Positions 1 to 11,679 of a DNA stretch of 64,000 bases are shown here, one piece after another. Below the pieces are notes generated by a model, which saw nothing but the letters and a program-made list of their open reading frames with translations, did not search any database and was not told where the DNA came from. Both the position numbers and the translations under genes were made by a program. The stretch is from Alliaria petiolata. Its lineage: Eukaryota > Streptophyta > Magnoliopsida > Brassicales > Brassicaceae. Position 1 is the first letter of the stretch. Every line of letters begins with the position of its first letter. The stretch covers positions 285,172,144 to 285,236,143 of the forward strand of contig JAHZTW010000001.1 of the NCBI GenBank assembly GCA_020283515.1. The letters are read 5' to 3'.

Positions 1-402
1 ACACATCATGGTCTAATCTAAATTAAGTGTTCTAGGTATAGAGTTAGCTTGATTAGTTGCTTAAATGATTGCAAGGTTGTCCATTTAGTTTCCCAAATCA
101 ATGATTCCATCCCTAGGTTTCGATTTAGTCAATTGATAATCTTGCTTAGTAGTAATCCTTGCTTAGTATTTTGATTAGTAGTGATTAAGGCTTAGTTTCA
201 TAATATTGCTCTAGTAGTATCTCTTTTAGTTTGTGTTTAGCTTTCAATACTTGTTGTGACTTGCTTTTATCATTCTAACTTAGCTTAGACTTAACTTTGT
301 ATTCTTATTGCATCATCTCCCAAGATGGATTGATACCTCAATATATTGCAATGATATGAGCAATTGAGGAATTGCTTGCAAGACATAAAAAGTCTTGTTT
401 CA
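1..402 (+). repeat. LTR 3' end fragment, Athila/Tat-like
   Basis: The window opens inside an LTR. The stretch ends in TTTCA, and two bases later comes a tRNA-Asp PBS, the normal layout of an LTR followed by an internal region. It resembles 541-944 at many positions (shared blocks such as ATGATTGCAAGGTTG and CAATGATTCCATCCC), so both come from related LTR families. The rest of this LTR lies outside the window. Confidence 0.8.
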
Positions 403-405
403 ATT

Positions 406-423
406 TGGCGCCGTTGCCGGGGA
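406..423 (+). other. Primer-binding site, tRNA-Asp type
   Basis: TGGCGCCGTTGCCGGGGA matches the complement of the 3' end of plant tRNA-Asp over 18 bases, the standard minus-strand primer of Athila/Tat elements. It sits 3 bases after the LTR end. No gag follows; another LTR fragment begins within a few bases, so the element is broken here. Confidence 0.9.
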
Positions 424-426
424 TGT

Positions 427-944
427 TTAGTTGCCTAGGGTGTTTATCATGCCATTTAGACTTATTCTTATTGCTTGATAATCATTTTAATACTAACACA
501 TCATTAGTTCATTAAGGTGATTAGGAAAGGGATTATTGCCACACATCATGGATTAGTCTTAATTAGTGTTCTAGGCATAGAGAAAGCTTGTTTGAGTTGC
601 TTAAATGATTGCAAGGTTGGCCATTTAGATGCCCAAATCAATGATTCCATCCCTAGGTTTTGTTTTTAGTAATTTATTAATCTTGATTAGTAGTTAATCG
701 TTTGATTAGTGCTGGATTAGTGATAATTAAGGTTTTAGATCATCTAATTAGTCTTATAGTGTCTCTTTTAGGTTGTAGCTTGGTTTTAATAGCCCTTTGT
801 CACTTGAATATCGAATTTGGCTTAGATTAAATAGTTTCATGTATTCCTAGTGTTGTTAATCTTAACCCCATATGGATTGACATCTCAAATACTACAATGA
901 CATGAGTAGTAGAGATTAATTGAAGTGGAAAAATCCTACTATCA
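427..944 (+). repeat. Family C LTR 3' fragment
   Basis: This stretch is the reverse complement of the start of the family C LTRs at 43298 and 49018, including the end ...AAATCCTACTATCA. It covers roughly the last 520 bases of a 1.75-kb LTR. It joins the previous element's PBS directly, which points to deletion or illegitimate recombination between two related elements. Confidence 0.85.
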
Positions 945-2879
945 ATACGCAAAAATTACTATTTATACATTAAAACCTTAATGAAATGCTTATTAAAACA
1001 CTCACATATGATTGTTAAAATGGGCGAAATATGCATGTTATCAATAGACATATATAAACAAAGACAAAAAAACATTTATACCCGTGGAAAAAGAAGATAC
1101 TAATAATTAGGGAGATGGGAGAAAGAGATTTTGTATTTTATGTTTCGAATGTATGAAGTGTGTTTTACAAAGAACGAAAACGTTTGTTTATATAGAAGTA
1201 AAAAGTGAGTTATTGTGCGTGCATAGTGACGGTGGGCTTCACATGCGTTTTTAATTGACGCCGTATATGTTGATGGGTGCACCTCCTTCGATGACCTTTT
1301 ATAACAACCATCTCATTCTGCGTATTTTCGCGGATACTATTCTAATTATATATATATATATATCCTAATATATTAGGTTAATTTTTTTTTAATTTGAAAT
1401 TTTTTGAATATTAAATTAGCTGATATTCCATACTGCCTTTTTTCATTTGTTTATCAGCTGATTTAAATATGATGTGTTATTAGCAAGTGGATGATAGATG
1501 ATTATGTTTTGAATTTTAAGATCATAATGTTTTTTTTTTAGAATTCTCGTTCTGTTCCCACCCTGTCCAGTTTTGTTCCCGTCCTGCTTCAAAAATTAAA
1601 TAGAACACATATGAAACAATTATTTTGATTCATATATTCTCGTCCCGTTTCCATACCCACAAAGTCCCTTATCAAATTCCCGTTTTCCCACTTCTAAGGC
1701 TCTAACCATTCCAAAGGAGTTGAAGTCGATAGAACTGAGCTGAAACACATAAATCTCGAGAAAAACCAAACATCAAAATCACTTCCAAATGATTGCAAGG
1801 CTCGAAGAAAGAATTAAAGTGACCCCAAACAACACCGTCAGAAACAAAAGCAAGACAAAAAAAATAGAGCACAAAAATAACACCACCATGGCCGCCCTCT
1901 AGAAAACCTCAATGCAATGTAAAATACCTTGACCCCCGACTGGAAAAAAATAACGTCAAAGAAAACCATCAATTCTTATGTACGAACACTCGCAATCCGT
2001 GAGCTGCACCTCCCCATAGATTAGTTTGAACCCCTCCATAGACTTAGATTTACCTTGAATTATATATTAAAAAAAAAACACTCGCAAATCAGTATCAACC
2101 ACGTATAGATTAGTCATAACCGCTTTGCCTTGGAAACAACAAGCGTGGAAACCGGCATGGAAACCACCAGAAAAGAGAAGATGGTTCGAAATAGAAGATG
2201 CATCGTTGAAGATTGGCAGTCCCAACTTTTATTTATTTCGGAAGAATCAATATACTGAATTCTTAACGGAAGAATATATATACATCTAAATTGGGAATTA
2301 GCTAACGTTATACAACAAAAAAAAATTATTTACAATGGTTATGTGCATAATCGAAGATGAAGATCGCATCAAATGGAATGCGAACACTAGAACGAGTAAA
2401 TCTTTTATTGGAAGAGTATTGTTAGGTTTATTTCTTTTGTTTTATTATTTTTTTCAAATTTTGTATTTTTTACGTAATTTTAAATATTATATATAAATAA
2501 AGTAGATGTTACAAAAAAAAATTAAGAACCGGCCACCTCTTTGTAGAAAAATAAACTAAAAGCCGACAAGGTAGCCGGTTTAATTTCCAAATGAAAAAAC
2601 CCAATTTAATTTCCTAAAATCAGGACCTGGTAAAATCTGGTTTTGGTTTAGTTAAAAGAACCGACCTGTCCCGTAACCAAACGATCAGCTTTCGGTTTAT
2701 CGAACTTGACCCACAGCTTAAACAACTTTCGGTCTGGGCTTAAGATTTTCCTATCAGTTTCTTTCCATTTTCCAGGAAGAGGAAGAAGACTTGTAAAACG
2801 AGATCTAGCACAGACCTCTCGTGTCGTCGTCGTCGCCGTCGCGGAGAAGAACAATTACGAAAACAAGCAAGGAGCTTCA
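945..2879. other. Intergenic region upstream of ERD2B
   Basis: AT-rich DNA with no convincing gene. It holds a short (TA)n run at about 1347-1363, a small poly-A-tailed insertion (1996-2076), and toward its right end the promoter and 5' leader of the ERD2B gene. Confidence 0.6.
1996..2076 (+). mobile_element. Small poly-A retroposed insertion with 11-bp TSD
   Basis: An 81-base segment ending in a run of A is flanked by the direct repeat AACACTCGCAA (1985-1995 and 2077-2087). A poly-A tail with a target-site duplication is the signature of LINE-machinery retroposition. The body is too short to tell a truncated SINE from a LINE tail. Confidence 0.6.
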
Positions 2880-2880
2880 T

Positions 2881-2890
2881 AAACCCTAAT
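2881..2890 (+). promoter_or_regulatory. Telo-box in ERD2B 5' leader
   Basis: AAACCCTAAT lies 56 bases before the ERD2B start codon, beside a pyrimidine-rich stretch (TTTCTCTCTCC). Telo-boxes are common near transcription starts of highly expressed, growth-related plant genes. The regulatory role here is inferred. Confidence 0.5.
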
Positions 2891-2945
2891 AGATCGAGTT
2901 TCTCTCTCCATTTCGGACGAAGAGAAGAACGAACACACTTCGAAG

Positions 2946-4504
2946 ATGAACATTTTCAGTTTAGCAGGTGATATGACTCACCTGTCCAGCGTCCTTGTCT
3001 TGCTTCTCAAGATCCACACCATCAAATCCTGCGCCGGTATGTTCATTTTGAATCTCCGTCTCCAAAATCAGAATCGATTTGCGAGTGGTTTTGTATATTT
3101 TAATTTGTTTTATGGTGAATTTTAGTCTTTGATAGTGTACTATATTAATTCTCATTCTCGATTCGATTCCTCCTTTTCTGAAATCGCCAATTTTACTCGA
3201 ATTCTGGTAATCATCTGCCCAATTTAGAAGATCGGCTTTGAGCCATTTTGATTAACGAGGAGTTGTGCCTTAAGTTCCATAAACGAGATCCCATTGAATT
3301 TGAAGTATTTTTGTAGGAAGCTGTGATTAGATTACCATAGCATTAATTTGCTGAAGCTTATCGCTGTTCATTGGAAATTTGCTTGCTTTGGAATCTGCAG
3401 GTGTCTCACTGAAGACTCAAGAACTCTACGCCATCGTCTTTGCGACCCGATATTTGGATATTCTCACGAGTTTCGTATCTATCTACAACACTCTTATGAA
3501 GCTGATCTTCTTAGGAAGCTCGTTTTCGATAGTTTGGTACATGAGGTACCATAAGGCTGTCCACAGGACTTATGATAGGGAGCAAGATACCTTTCGTCAT
3601 TGGTTCCTCGTGCTTCCATGCCTAATCTTAGCTCTTGTGATTCACGAAAAGTTTACCTTCCTTGAGGTCAGAACAATCTGTTGCATTTTAAATAAAAGGC
3701 TCTTGGTTTGTTTCTTTTGGTGCCATTCACGTATAGTCTCTGTAATATCAGGTCCTGTGGACTTTTTCACTGTACTTGGAGGCTGTTGCAATACTTCCTC
3801 AGCTTGTTCTGCTGCAGAGGACTAGAAATATCGATAACTTGACAGGACAATACATATTTCTCCTTGGGTATACACATGTCATCTCTTCTAAATATCTCTA
3901 TTGACTAGATTCGTATTTCAAAGCGAGACATTTTCATCTCGATCTGTTCTAGTAATGCAATTGTGTCTTTAAAGTTTTAGTTGCCTTCTAAGTTTCACAT
4001 TTGTTAAAAAAAATTTATGTCGTCTTGTTGCAGGGGATACCGTGGATTCTACATTCTCAATTGGATCTATCGTTACTTCACTGAGCCACGCTATGTTCAC
4101 TGGATAAGTGAGACTGTTTCCCTCTCTCAAACTTCTTTGTCAATTCCACATTATAGCATCTGTTGATGTGTGCTTACTTAGATTAGTGAACTTCTTACCA
4201 TATAACATAAATTGGTGTTTCTCATTGGGACAAGTTCCTAGTGCATCAGATGCCTCATGAACCACTGTGTCCATTGTCTTTGTGGATTATTTGACAGTTC
4301 AACTGATATTTGTTGTGTAGCATGGATCTCTGGGCTCGTTCAAACATTGCTCTATGCCGATTTCTTCTACTATTACTTCCTAAGGTAACATAATACTTTC
4401 ATCTTTCTCCTCTTTGTTCATAAAAGAAATTCAGAACTCTTACTATGGTTTTGGTTTCTCATCACAGCTGGAAAAACAATAAAAAGCTGCAGCTACCAGC
4501 TTAG
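2946..4504 (+). CDS. ERD2B: ER lumen K/HDEL-retention receptor ERD2B-like
   Basis: Six exons give an uninterrupted 215-residue protein, the usual ERD2 length: 2946-3036, 3401-3666, 3752-3867, 4034-4107, 4321-4384 and 4468-4504, all with GT-AG introns and in-frame joins. The protein is a seven-helix Golgi/ER membrane receptor. It binds C-terminal K/HDEL signals on escaped ER-resident proteins and returns them in COPI vesicles. Visible family marks are the start MNIFSLAGDMTH, SLKTQELYAIVF, RYLDILTSF, DTFRHWF, NIDNLTGQY, NWIYRYFTEP and the lysine-rich tail WKNNKKLQLPA. It resembles the ERD2B type more than ERD2A, especially in HTIKSCAGVSLKTQELYAIVFATR-like positions. No stop or splice defect was found, so it looks functional. 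It is the only clearly intact host gene in the window. Confidence 0.95.
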
Positions 4505-5080
4505 TGTCTAATTTTTCGATGCTTGGGAAACGAATTTGGTATATTGCGCACGGAAAGTTTGGGATTGGGATTAATCAGTTGGTGATTACTCTGATTATAG
4601 AAGAAAATGTTATATAGAATTTGTAATCTCGTTAGCAACCTAACTTATATGTTGTACCTCTTTCTTGTTTTCGTTTTTAGTTGAAAAGATTCATCCAAAT
4701 GGCTACAACATGCTTCTTTTTTCAACCTCCAAAAAGTATAATGGTGCTTGTCTTGGTCCAACTTGTTAATATTCTTCTGATTTGACAGTATATATATATT
4801 ACAGAGTTGAGATTGAATGCTACAACACGCACGTGGCAAATATTTTTATGAATAAATAAATTTTGTAATATAAAAAATGTGAAATAAAAAAATAAAAGCT
4901 AATAATTTAAATGTTATTAATTCAAATCTATTGAATTTGTAATTGTTTTATTTGTAGTGAAAAAATAATATATTTTAAATGTTATTTGTTAAATAATTTA
5001 TTTTATTTTAAATTGATAAATTAATAAATTAGAGAAATTATATATTATTTGTTATTTATGTTATCTAAATACCAAATTTA
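4505..5080. other. ERD2B 3' flank, AT-rich
   Basis: Holds the presumed 3' UTR, then very AT-rich DNA from about 4840 to 5070. No gene or repeat unit is supported. Confidence 0.5.
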
Positions 5081-5081
5081 A

Positions 5082-5660
5082 TTACAATTCTGGTGGTCCA
5101 CCCGCACGTCTTATCGTCGTGCCAAGGCCGGTCATGATTGTAGTCACTGCACTTGTGTATGGTCCACATATTTTGACATTGGTTTCGGCTCGGAAAGTTG
5201 CATCTTTTCCTCTCTTAACCTCGTACAAATGGTCTACTACCCTCAGACCATTGTATACCAGCTTCATCTTTTCATTTGAACTTATTAATGCATCAGATGA
5301 AGTTTAGATGGACGGGGAGTATTGATGCGATGTGAGCTCCGGAGTGAAGCACTAATCGCACTTCACCGTCTTGATGCAAGAAGTATGGTCCGTACTTTCG
5401 TTTAGCGTTGAATGTAATTATCTCGGGAGCCACTTGCATGTTCATAGTACTCCGGGAACTTGCAAGCTTTGCGGAAGCTTCGAAATGGGATGGACGGGAG
5501 TCGACGACCAGCGGCCGCGAGAAAAGAGCTCGAGGTCGCGACCAAGGAGTTTAAGGTTGAGTCCCTCTTGGTGTCTCTACCTTCTTTATTTCTTTCTTCA
5601 TTCGTGCCTTTCTTCCTTGCTCGACAAAGTTGACAATTTCTCCCGCAATGCGTCTTGTTG
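5082..5660 (-). other. Unassigned remnant, probably TE-derived
   Basis: A 61-residue minus-strand reading frame (5082-5267) and GC-richer DNA to 5660 lie immediately downstream, in element orientation, of the family F protease remnant. The frame carries no domain I recognise. Position and strand suggest it is the eroded 3' part of the same element; this is inference. Confidence 0.3.
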
Positions 5661-5666
5661 AGAAGC

Positions 5667-6130
5667 TCATTTGTTTGGTGTCTTCGGGTAGAACTTCTTG
5701 CGGTTCATGTTGAGGAAAACGATAGTGTTGATGGTGTTTTCGATGACTGCCCCAACAGTAGTTAGGAATGGTCGACCAAATATCAATGGTCTATCTTCTC
5801 CATATCCAACATCGATAACATGAAAGTCCACTGGGACAATCTTGATTTCGATAAGAATTTGTATGTTGTAGATGTTTCCTTCGGTTCTTCTTTGTGATGA
5901 ATCTGCAAATACAAGATGTAATGATGATAGAGCATAAGTAGTGACACCTAACCTCTTGGCAAAACATGTCGTCATGACGTTAACGTTGGCTCCAGAATCG
6001 CATAGACAATTATCAAACTCGATCCGCGATGGTACATAGGAATGTGAATGGTCTGGGATCTTCTAGCTTCATCAATCTTTCAAGTGTGTGGTGCTTTGGT
6101 ACATCAAAGAGAGGATTTGCAGCTTCTCAC
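5667..6130 (-). pseudogene. Retropepsin remnant of LTR element (family F)
   Basis: Reading the minus strand, CDSGANVNVMTTC is a retropepsin-type active-site block. It is followed by ADSSQRRTEGNIYNI, PVDFHVIDV and PLIFGRPFLTTVGAVI, the same order as in the other Athila/Tat-like proteases in this window. The frame breaks just upstream of the active site, where the conserved PFTFLCTI segment is in another frame. Upstream sequence stops resembling a retroelement near 6130. It is a dead fragment of a fifth family, separate from B and D. Confidence 0.7.
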
Positions 6131-6735
6131 AATAGCCAAATTTTTAAAATTCAACTCAATTCCACACTTTGCAAAATTTTCAAGTTGTCCAATTTCAAGT
6201 GCTATCAATTGGCAATCCATAAGCATGGTTAATGCAAGATAATGCAAGTGAAAGCCCCAAAATCTAACAAGGTTCAAGAGAGTAATTTGAATTTTCGCAT
6301 TATGAACCCTAAGTGTCGAATTTTCAAAAATTAACCATGGAAATCCTAGGATAGCACTCGAAACCTACTCTCTAATCATTATCGAGCAATGCTCAATTCA
6401 CAAACAACCAATTCAAGCACCCTATAATATCAATCCCCAAATTTTACACCATTAGAGCAAAAGAGAGAAAACTAGGTATTTGGATTGTTTACCTTGTAGA
6501 TGAGTGCAAGGATGAATGAAAATGGCCTAAGAATTAAAACTAGCACAAGAATTCGAGCTAGCAGCACTTGAATTCACGAAATTTGCTTGAGAATTGAGAG
6601 AGAGAGAGAGCCAAAAATCGTGAAGGTATGAGAGAATTGGCAAAATTTTCGTGTTTTGGGGAAGAAGAAGGGGAAAAACCGGTTTAATTCGAGTGAATTA
6701 AACCGGTCAAACCCATTGACTTACTTGGAAAAGGA
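6131..6735 (-). other. Family B leader-like region after the internal promoter
   Basis: In element orientation this non-coding stretch lies downstream of the palindrome cluster at 6737-6918. It has a CT-rich leader near 6590-6620 and a possible 5' splice site (CAAG|GTAAAC) near 6490-6500. The layout parallels D's internal promoter at 23344-23790. No 3' ORF is left. Confidence 0.45.
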
Positions 6736-6736
6736 G

Positions 6737-6918
6737 TGTATTGAGCTATGTAGGTCGATACATAGCTCGATACACTTGCAGACACAGGTTTTTAAAACGA
6801 TACGCCTCAACCTTTTTCCATGGCCGAGTTGTATCGAGCTTAGTAGCTCGATACAAATGCCCGATACGGCTCCTCTGAAATCTCTGTGAGAGCTGTATCA
6901 AGCTTAGTAGCTCGATAC
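6737..6918 (-). promoter_or_regulatory. Family B internal palindrome cluster
   Basis: Contains GTATCGAGCT, four bases, then AGCTCGATAC (6831-6854, perfect inverted repeat), a near-copy at 6895-6918 and a variant from 6737. The same motif recurs in B's LTR at 34376-34590. Its position between protease and the missing 3' region suggests an internal promoter or RNA structure. Confidence 0.6.
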
Positions 6919-7100
6919 AGTGCCAGAAGTTCTTTGCAAGCTTTTTGCTCATGGCTCAACCTCCTTGGTCCAAACCTATCATCTACAAACACTAGAAAAC
7001 ACATTATTGAATCAAAAAGTGCAAATATATACAAGAATAAACATGGGAATGCCTCCCAAGTGCACTTGGTTTAAGTCACTAAGCTTGACTTCACAAACCC

Positions 7101-7594
7101 TTAGGCATGGAGGTGAACTAGGAGTGGAATTGGCATTCCTTCTCCTTTCTTGATGAACATCGTGCTTGCTCCAGCTTGTAGCACCTTCTTTTTCTTCTTA
7201 GACCTCTTTAGTGGCTCAGCTATAGGCTCCACAACCTTTAGTCCATCAAACATGGGTAGAAGACTCTCACCATCAAAGCTTGACAGATCATACTCATTGT
7301 GATAAAGGGCTTCATTCTCATTCATTACCTCATAAGTGAGACCCATCAGCTGCTCCCTTGGTGGCCTCTCTTCAGCCTCCTAAGTGTCACATGTGATTAT
7401 TCCACAAAGGTTCAAAGAAGAAGGTTTCATAGGATAGAAAACCTTAGCATCCACATTCTTGAGAATCACCCTCTTGTTAATGAAGTTTAGGCTCGCACCA
7501 GCTGTGTTGAGGAAGGGTGTTCCTAGAAGAAGAGGTAGCCTTGCTGTTTGAACCATGTTCATGACAATAAAGTCAGTTGGGACAAGACATTCAC
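7101..7594 (-). pseudogene. Family B protease C-terminal half and tail
   Basis: Reads CLVPTDFIVMNM, then LLLGTPFLNTAGA, the C-terminal half of a retropepsin, followed by a basic tail (7101-7346). The N-terminal half is at 30202-30801, ending LGLVEDYPLRVGE. The two halves rejoin once D and one TSD copy are removed. After the tail comes a non-coding block with GGGAATGCCTCCCAAGTGCA, a motif also found after D's protease at about 23953-23980. Confidence 0.75.
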
Positions 7595-9210
7595 TGATAA
7601 GTAGGGTTTTCACGCTACTAGGTCAATGACCCACCACTTATAACCGTTTGCAGTATAGTGTGTGGGGTATCAATCCATTTGAAAGTGTTTAGTGGACATA
7701 TCGGTTATATCAGTTTCACAAGTCAAGTTTAAATTGGTAAAAGGTTGAGACTTTACTACTAGAAACTACTAAAGACTTGATCTTGTATCACTCAAGATCA
7801 TAAAAATAAGAACTTTAAACTACTTGAGCAAGAAGTAATGATTTAAACAGTAAAAAAATAAGCTTTATAAATAAAAGAAGGATTAAGATGGGTTTTATGA
7901 ACTAGGTGACTCTCGGATTGTTTATCAAGCTAAAGCTTTTGGATCACATCAAGACTTGGTCTTTAGATGGTGATTCTTAGGTAAAGGGATCCACAAATCG
8001 TTTAACCCATGGCGTTTGGGTCTAAACTCTTTGAATCTCTATCACCATAGACTAGCTCCCGCTTAGCGGTACAATAGAAGAAACAAGCATGCTAAAATGC
8101 CCCTATTGAACCGTAAGACTCCTAGACAGATGGTCCATCTGAGCCTAGGAAATCAAACTCTTGTTTATGGGTTTGGCTAAGCAAGCACGTGGCATTCGTG
8201 TCAAGCCGCCCATAGTCTTTAGACTAGATGATCAAAGTAGACTAAGCATTGAGAATGATAAACAAGAAAGAATTATGTTCTAAATAAGCAAGAAATGTAA
8301 ATCCTAGAGTCCCTTGGTCCTTTTAACCCATCAAAACCCTCTAAGAGACTACTCACACACCATTAGAGAAACCTTAAGATCCATAAGGATAAGAAGGTGA
8401 CTCATGGCTTGCAAGATAGTCAAAAACAAAGAAAGAAAGAAGCTTTAACATGAAATGCTACGAAACAAGACTTGATAACTTCAAAATATCATAAAAGATT
8501 CAAGCTTTTGAAACAAAGCTTTAATGGTGAAAGAACTAAAAGTTTCGGTTACAAGAAAGATAGAAAATAAATTGTTGAATCAGAGAGAGAGATAGGCGTG
8601 GGGAACAATGTGTATTTATACACAAAAGAGGAAAAATCTAAAACGTTGGGACCACTTACCCGAAATAGGTACTCTTTTGGACTGTAACGTATCGGTTTCA
8701 CGTCGTGAAAGCAAGCTGAAATGGTAACTTCTTGTGATCTTCGGGCAACCTCCATATCGGGAAACGATTTCAGGATCATGCCGTTGTGAAGTCCGTTGCT
8801 TGATGCCGAGATCGGGCTAATGCTGATGCTTTGCTCTGATATCCGTCTTTGGTGAATCGCTTTGTTGGACCTTCATTCCGGGTTGCCTGCTTCGGGATCA
8901 AGTCGCTCCTACTTGTCGAGGTTTGGCCATGTGCTTGCCCGTATCGGCTAAGGAGTCGTGATCTGTGCCCGACATAGTCCTTTTTCCCCTTGTTTGATCT
9001 CTCCTTGGGTTTTCTTCTTCGGGTCATCCTCCATACACTTTGATACCATAGAAAACACTCCAAAACATGCAAGAATATGCAAAGACCTAACCTAATGCAT
9101 CTAGACCTATCATGAGTGGAAATGGAAAACAAACTAAGATAAAAGTGCATGAATGGAGTCCTAACTAATATGAAACGCATGCTAAAGAGATGCAATTTAC
9201 AGAGATATCA
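7595..9210 (-). repeat. Family D 3' LTR
   Basis: 1616 bases, TG...CA ends, paired with 28583-30201. In element orientation it has a cluster of TATCGG/CCGATA words (about 8960 to 8690), a TATA box TATAAATA at 8613-8620, and a CT-rich leader (8580-8592) downstream. This is a normal promoter-bearing LTR. Confidence 0.92.
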
Positions 9211-9227
9211 ACACCCCCAAACTTGCC
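9211..9227 (-). other. Family D terminal polypurine tract
   Basis: GGCAAGTTTGGGGGTGT abuts the 3' LTR and would prime plus-strand synthesis. An imperfect hairpin (CAAGCAAAA pairing loosely across TCCT) lies at about 9231-9249, as in families A and C. Confidence 0.85.
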
Positions 9228-10467
9228 TTTTTCATTGTCCTCAAGCAAAAGCCAACCGGAGGGGTGAGGTTTGAAAAGAAGGTGTAAGTTGAATCCAAAA
9301 CGCCATTTAAAAGAAATCAAGTCAATGTCTAAGTTCAGGTTTCTAGGATGCATACCGAACTATACCTACTCAAAAGCCTTAGCCACATTCATCACATCAT
9401 CAAGCAAAACCAATCTCAACTTAGATGCACATTCAAATTCCCAACTCCCTTTAACATTCATTGAAAATCTAAAGCGTGGATCTTATTCATGCTTACCATT
9501 CACTTGGTTCAGGGTCAGGTCACGAGCTAAAGATGAACTCGTAATGCGATCGGGTTAAGTGTTCGAAACGGGATCACTCATGAAAGGAATATTCTTAATG
9601 CAAAATGCCAAGGGTAAAAACTAATGGATGCATACAAGGATAAATTCCCATCTACCCAAACACCTATTTCGTTGTCTACCCTAGTCTAATTTGTCTCTTC
9701 CTAAGCTACCCTTTCTTTAGGCAATTCGTCTTATTCCCGATTTCATTCCTCGTTTTACCTTTCCTGGTCATCGTTGGGGGGACTTCTTCTTTGGTGGAGA
9801 TCGGTTTCAGCTTTACTTTTTGGCTTCTTTGTTGCGTTCCTTGTATTTCACCTATGGTGTTGTTGGCCGGTTTTTACTTTGTTGTATGGCCTTCTTTGTT
9901 ACTTTTGAAATCGCCTTTTCTTCTTTTTTTTTCGAGCTTCCTTTGTAGCCGCCATCTCCTCATACGAGTTCCCCGTCAGACTTAGTGACTTTCTTCCTTT
10001 CCTTTTCCTTCATTATATCAATAATCGGAATCCAACCATTTTCTAGTCTAACTAGCAGTATCGGCCTAGAATATCGGTATCAAGCCGTTTCAGTATCTAA
10101 ACCACCTAACCTAGTGTTGACTCGAGTTGTGAGCCAACGTCTACATGGGAGTCCAACCTTGTCAGCCTAAACCCAACATTTTTTGCTTAAGAAGATTCAA
10201 AAATTTATGCAAAGGCCTCACATACGCTCACAAAAGTGTTTATGGTTTAAAACAAAGGTTAAGGTTTCGGGAGTGGTCTGGTACTTGGACTAGCAAAAAG
10301 GGTGGTGAAATGGGGAAAGAAAGTCCAAGTGAAATCTATGAGTTGATAATAAGCATGAACAAGATTTTTCAGTATTAACAGTTCAAGTTCAATAGGGAAA
10401 TGGATCAAATCACAATGCATCTAGGTAAAATCGAATTTTACAGGGCGAATTCCAAATGCGGTGCTGC
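9228..10467 (-). other. Family D 3' non-coding region, left part
   Basis: Lies between the two polypurine tracts and continues at 20037-20310 beyond nested element A. No coding potential seen. The opening (GAGGTTTGAAAA, then ACCGAACTATACC) resembles the matching region of family C. Confidence 0.6.
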
Positions 10468-11663
10468 TGATAGGGTCTAAGTTTTACCCAAATAAAACAA
10501 CACTGCAAGTGCACAGCAATGCAGTTGAAGTATAAGGGGTTATCGAATCTCAAAGGAAGTAGATGCTACACTATGGTTTCTAGGTTCAAATTATGCTAGA
10601 TCAAATCAATTAAAGTAAATAAAACTACTAAGTAAATCAGAAATGAATTCAAAAGTGGATTACAGTTCAGGAGACTAAGGCGCTAGGCAAGGGTAATTCT
10701 CAGGTGAATCCAAATTGCAAGTCTAGACAGAATGTTAGGAAATATGAAGAACTGTTCTTGAACTCGAAACACAACAATAAAATCAACCAACTCTCGCTGC
10801 GAAGATTATCTATGTCTAAACCCTAGAATCCCAAATCTCTTTGCAAATTCTAACAATTCAGGTAAGCATTAAAGTTCAGGTTCGATTGTTCACAAAATTC
10901 CTAAATCAAATCTCTTCGCGAATATGTATTTTGCTCATCTAACATTAGTTCCGGCAATCAATAATACTCTCGCATCTATTAATCAACCTAATATCAGATT
11001 CTAGGTCATGAAGCTAGAATAAGCATTAAACACAAATCCAGATGGAGAACTCTAATGATTTTATCCTAACAATTTAATTCAACATAACAATTCATCAATC
11101 ACTCTTGAAAAACCCTAAACCTAACAAGCAAACTACTCTGACATGATTAATAAAACACAAATCATAACTTGAATAGAAAGCATAAAAGAAATCAATAGAA
11201 ACAAAGGAGTTCCAAATCTGCTCTGAAGGAGTCAAATTCTTCTCTCCAAAAACTCTCTAAAAATCTCTCTCTAAAATAATGTGTCTGTATTGCCTAAACA
11301 ATGGCATAAAAACTCTATTTATAGGCCTAGGTACGAATCTTTAATTCCCTGGAAGATTAGGAAAAGTCTTGAGAATTTCCTTTTCTTTAAAATTCTGGAA
11401 ACTTCACGCCTTTGGAATCGGAAAAACTTGGTGTCGATCGACACCAATGGTTTGTGTCGAGCGACACTCATCCTGTAACTTCAATCCGACTGCAACACTT
11501 CGTGACTTCATTCCATTAAGCTCCAAAATATATCCAAATCTCCAGTTTAACTCCAATTGTACCTGAACCTGCAAAGACTCTAATAGGACTCTAAAAAGAC
11601 CAAAAGACTCTATAAATAAGACTTATATCATGGTTAAAAACCGGTAAAAACCATGATATATCA
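10468..11663 (-). repeat. Family A 3' LTR
   Basis: 1196 bases, ending in TATCA at the right and matching 18927-20031. The right copy lacks two blocks of about 50 bases each that are present here. The motif GTGTCGATCGACAC occurs at 11431, with a near-copy GTGTCGAGCGACAC at 11454, upstream of a TATA box (TATAAATAG, minus strand) near 11316-11324. Confidence 0.92.
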
Positions 11664-11679
11664 ACTCCCCCAGACTTAG
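11664..11679 (-). other. Family A terminal polypurine tract
   Basis: CTAAGTCTGGGGGAGT abuts the 3' LTR. Just upstream in element sense, CAAGCAAAA can pair with TTTTACTTG across a CCCT loop with one mismatch. Confidence 0.85.

Noticed and set aside
1100..1282. 60-residue minus-strand frame
   Set aside because: No domain, homology or convincing gene signals; likely chance.
3348..3825. Single-frame ORFs across the ERD2B exons
   Set aside because: They run into introns; the six-exon model gives the full 215-residue protein.
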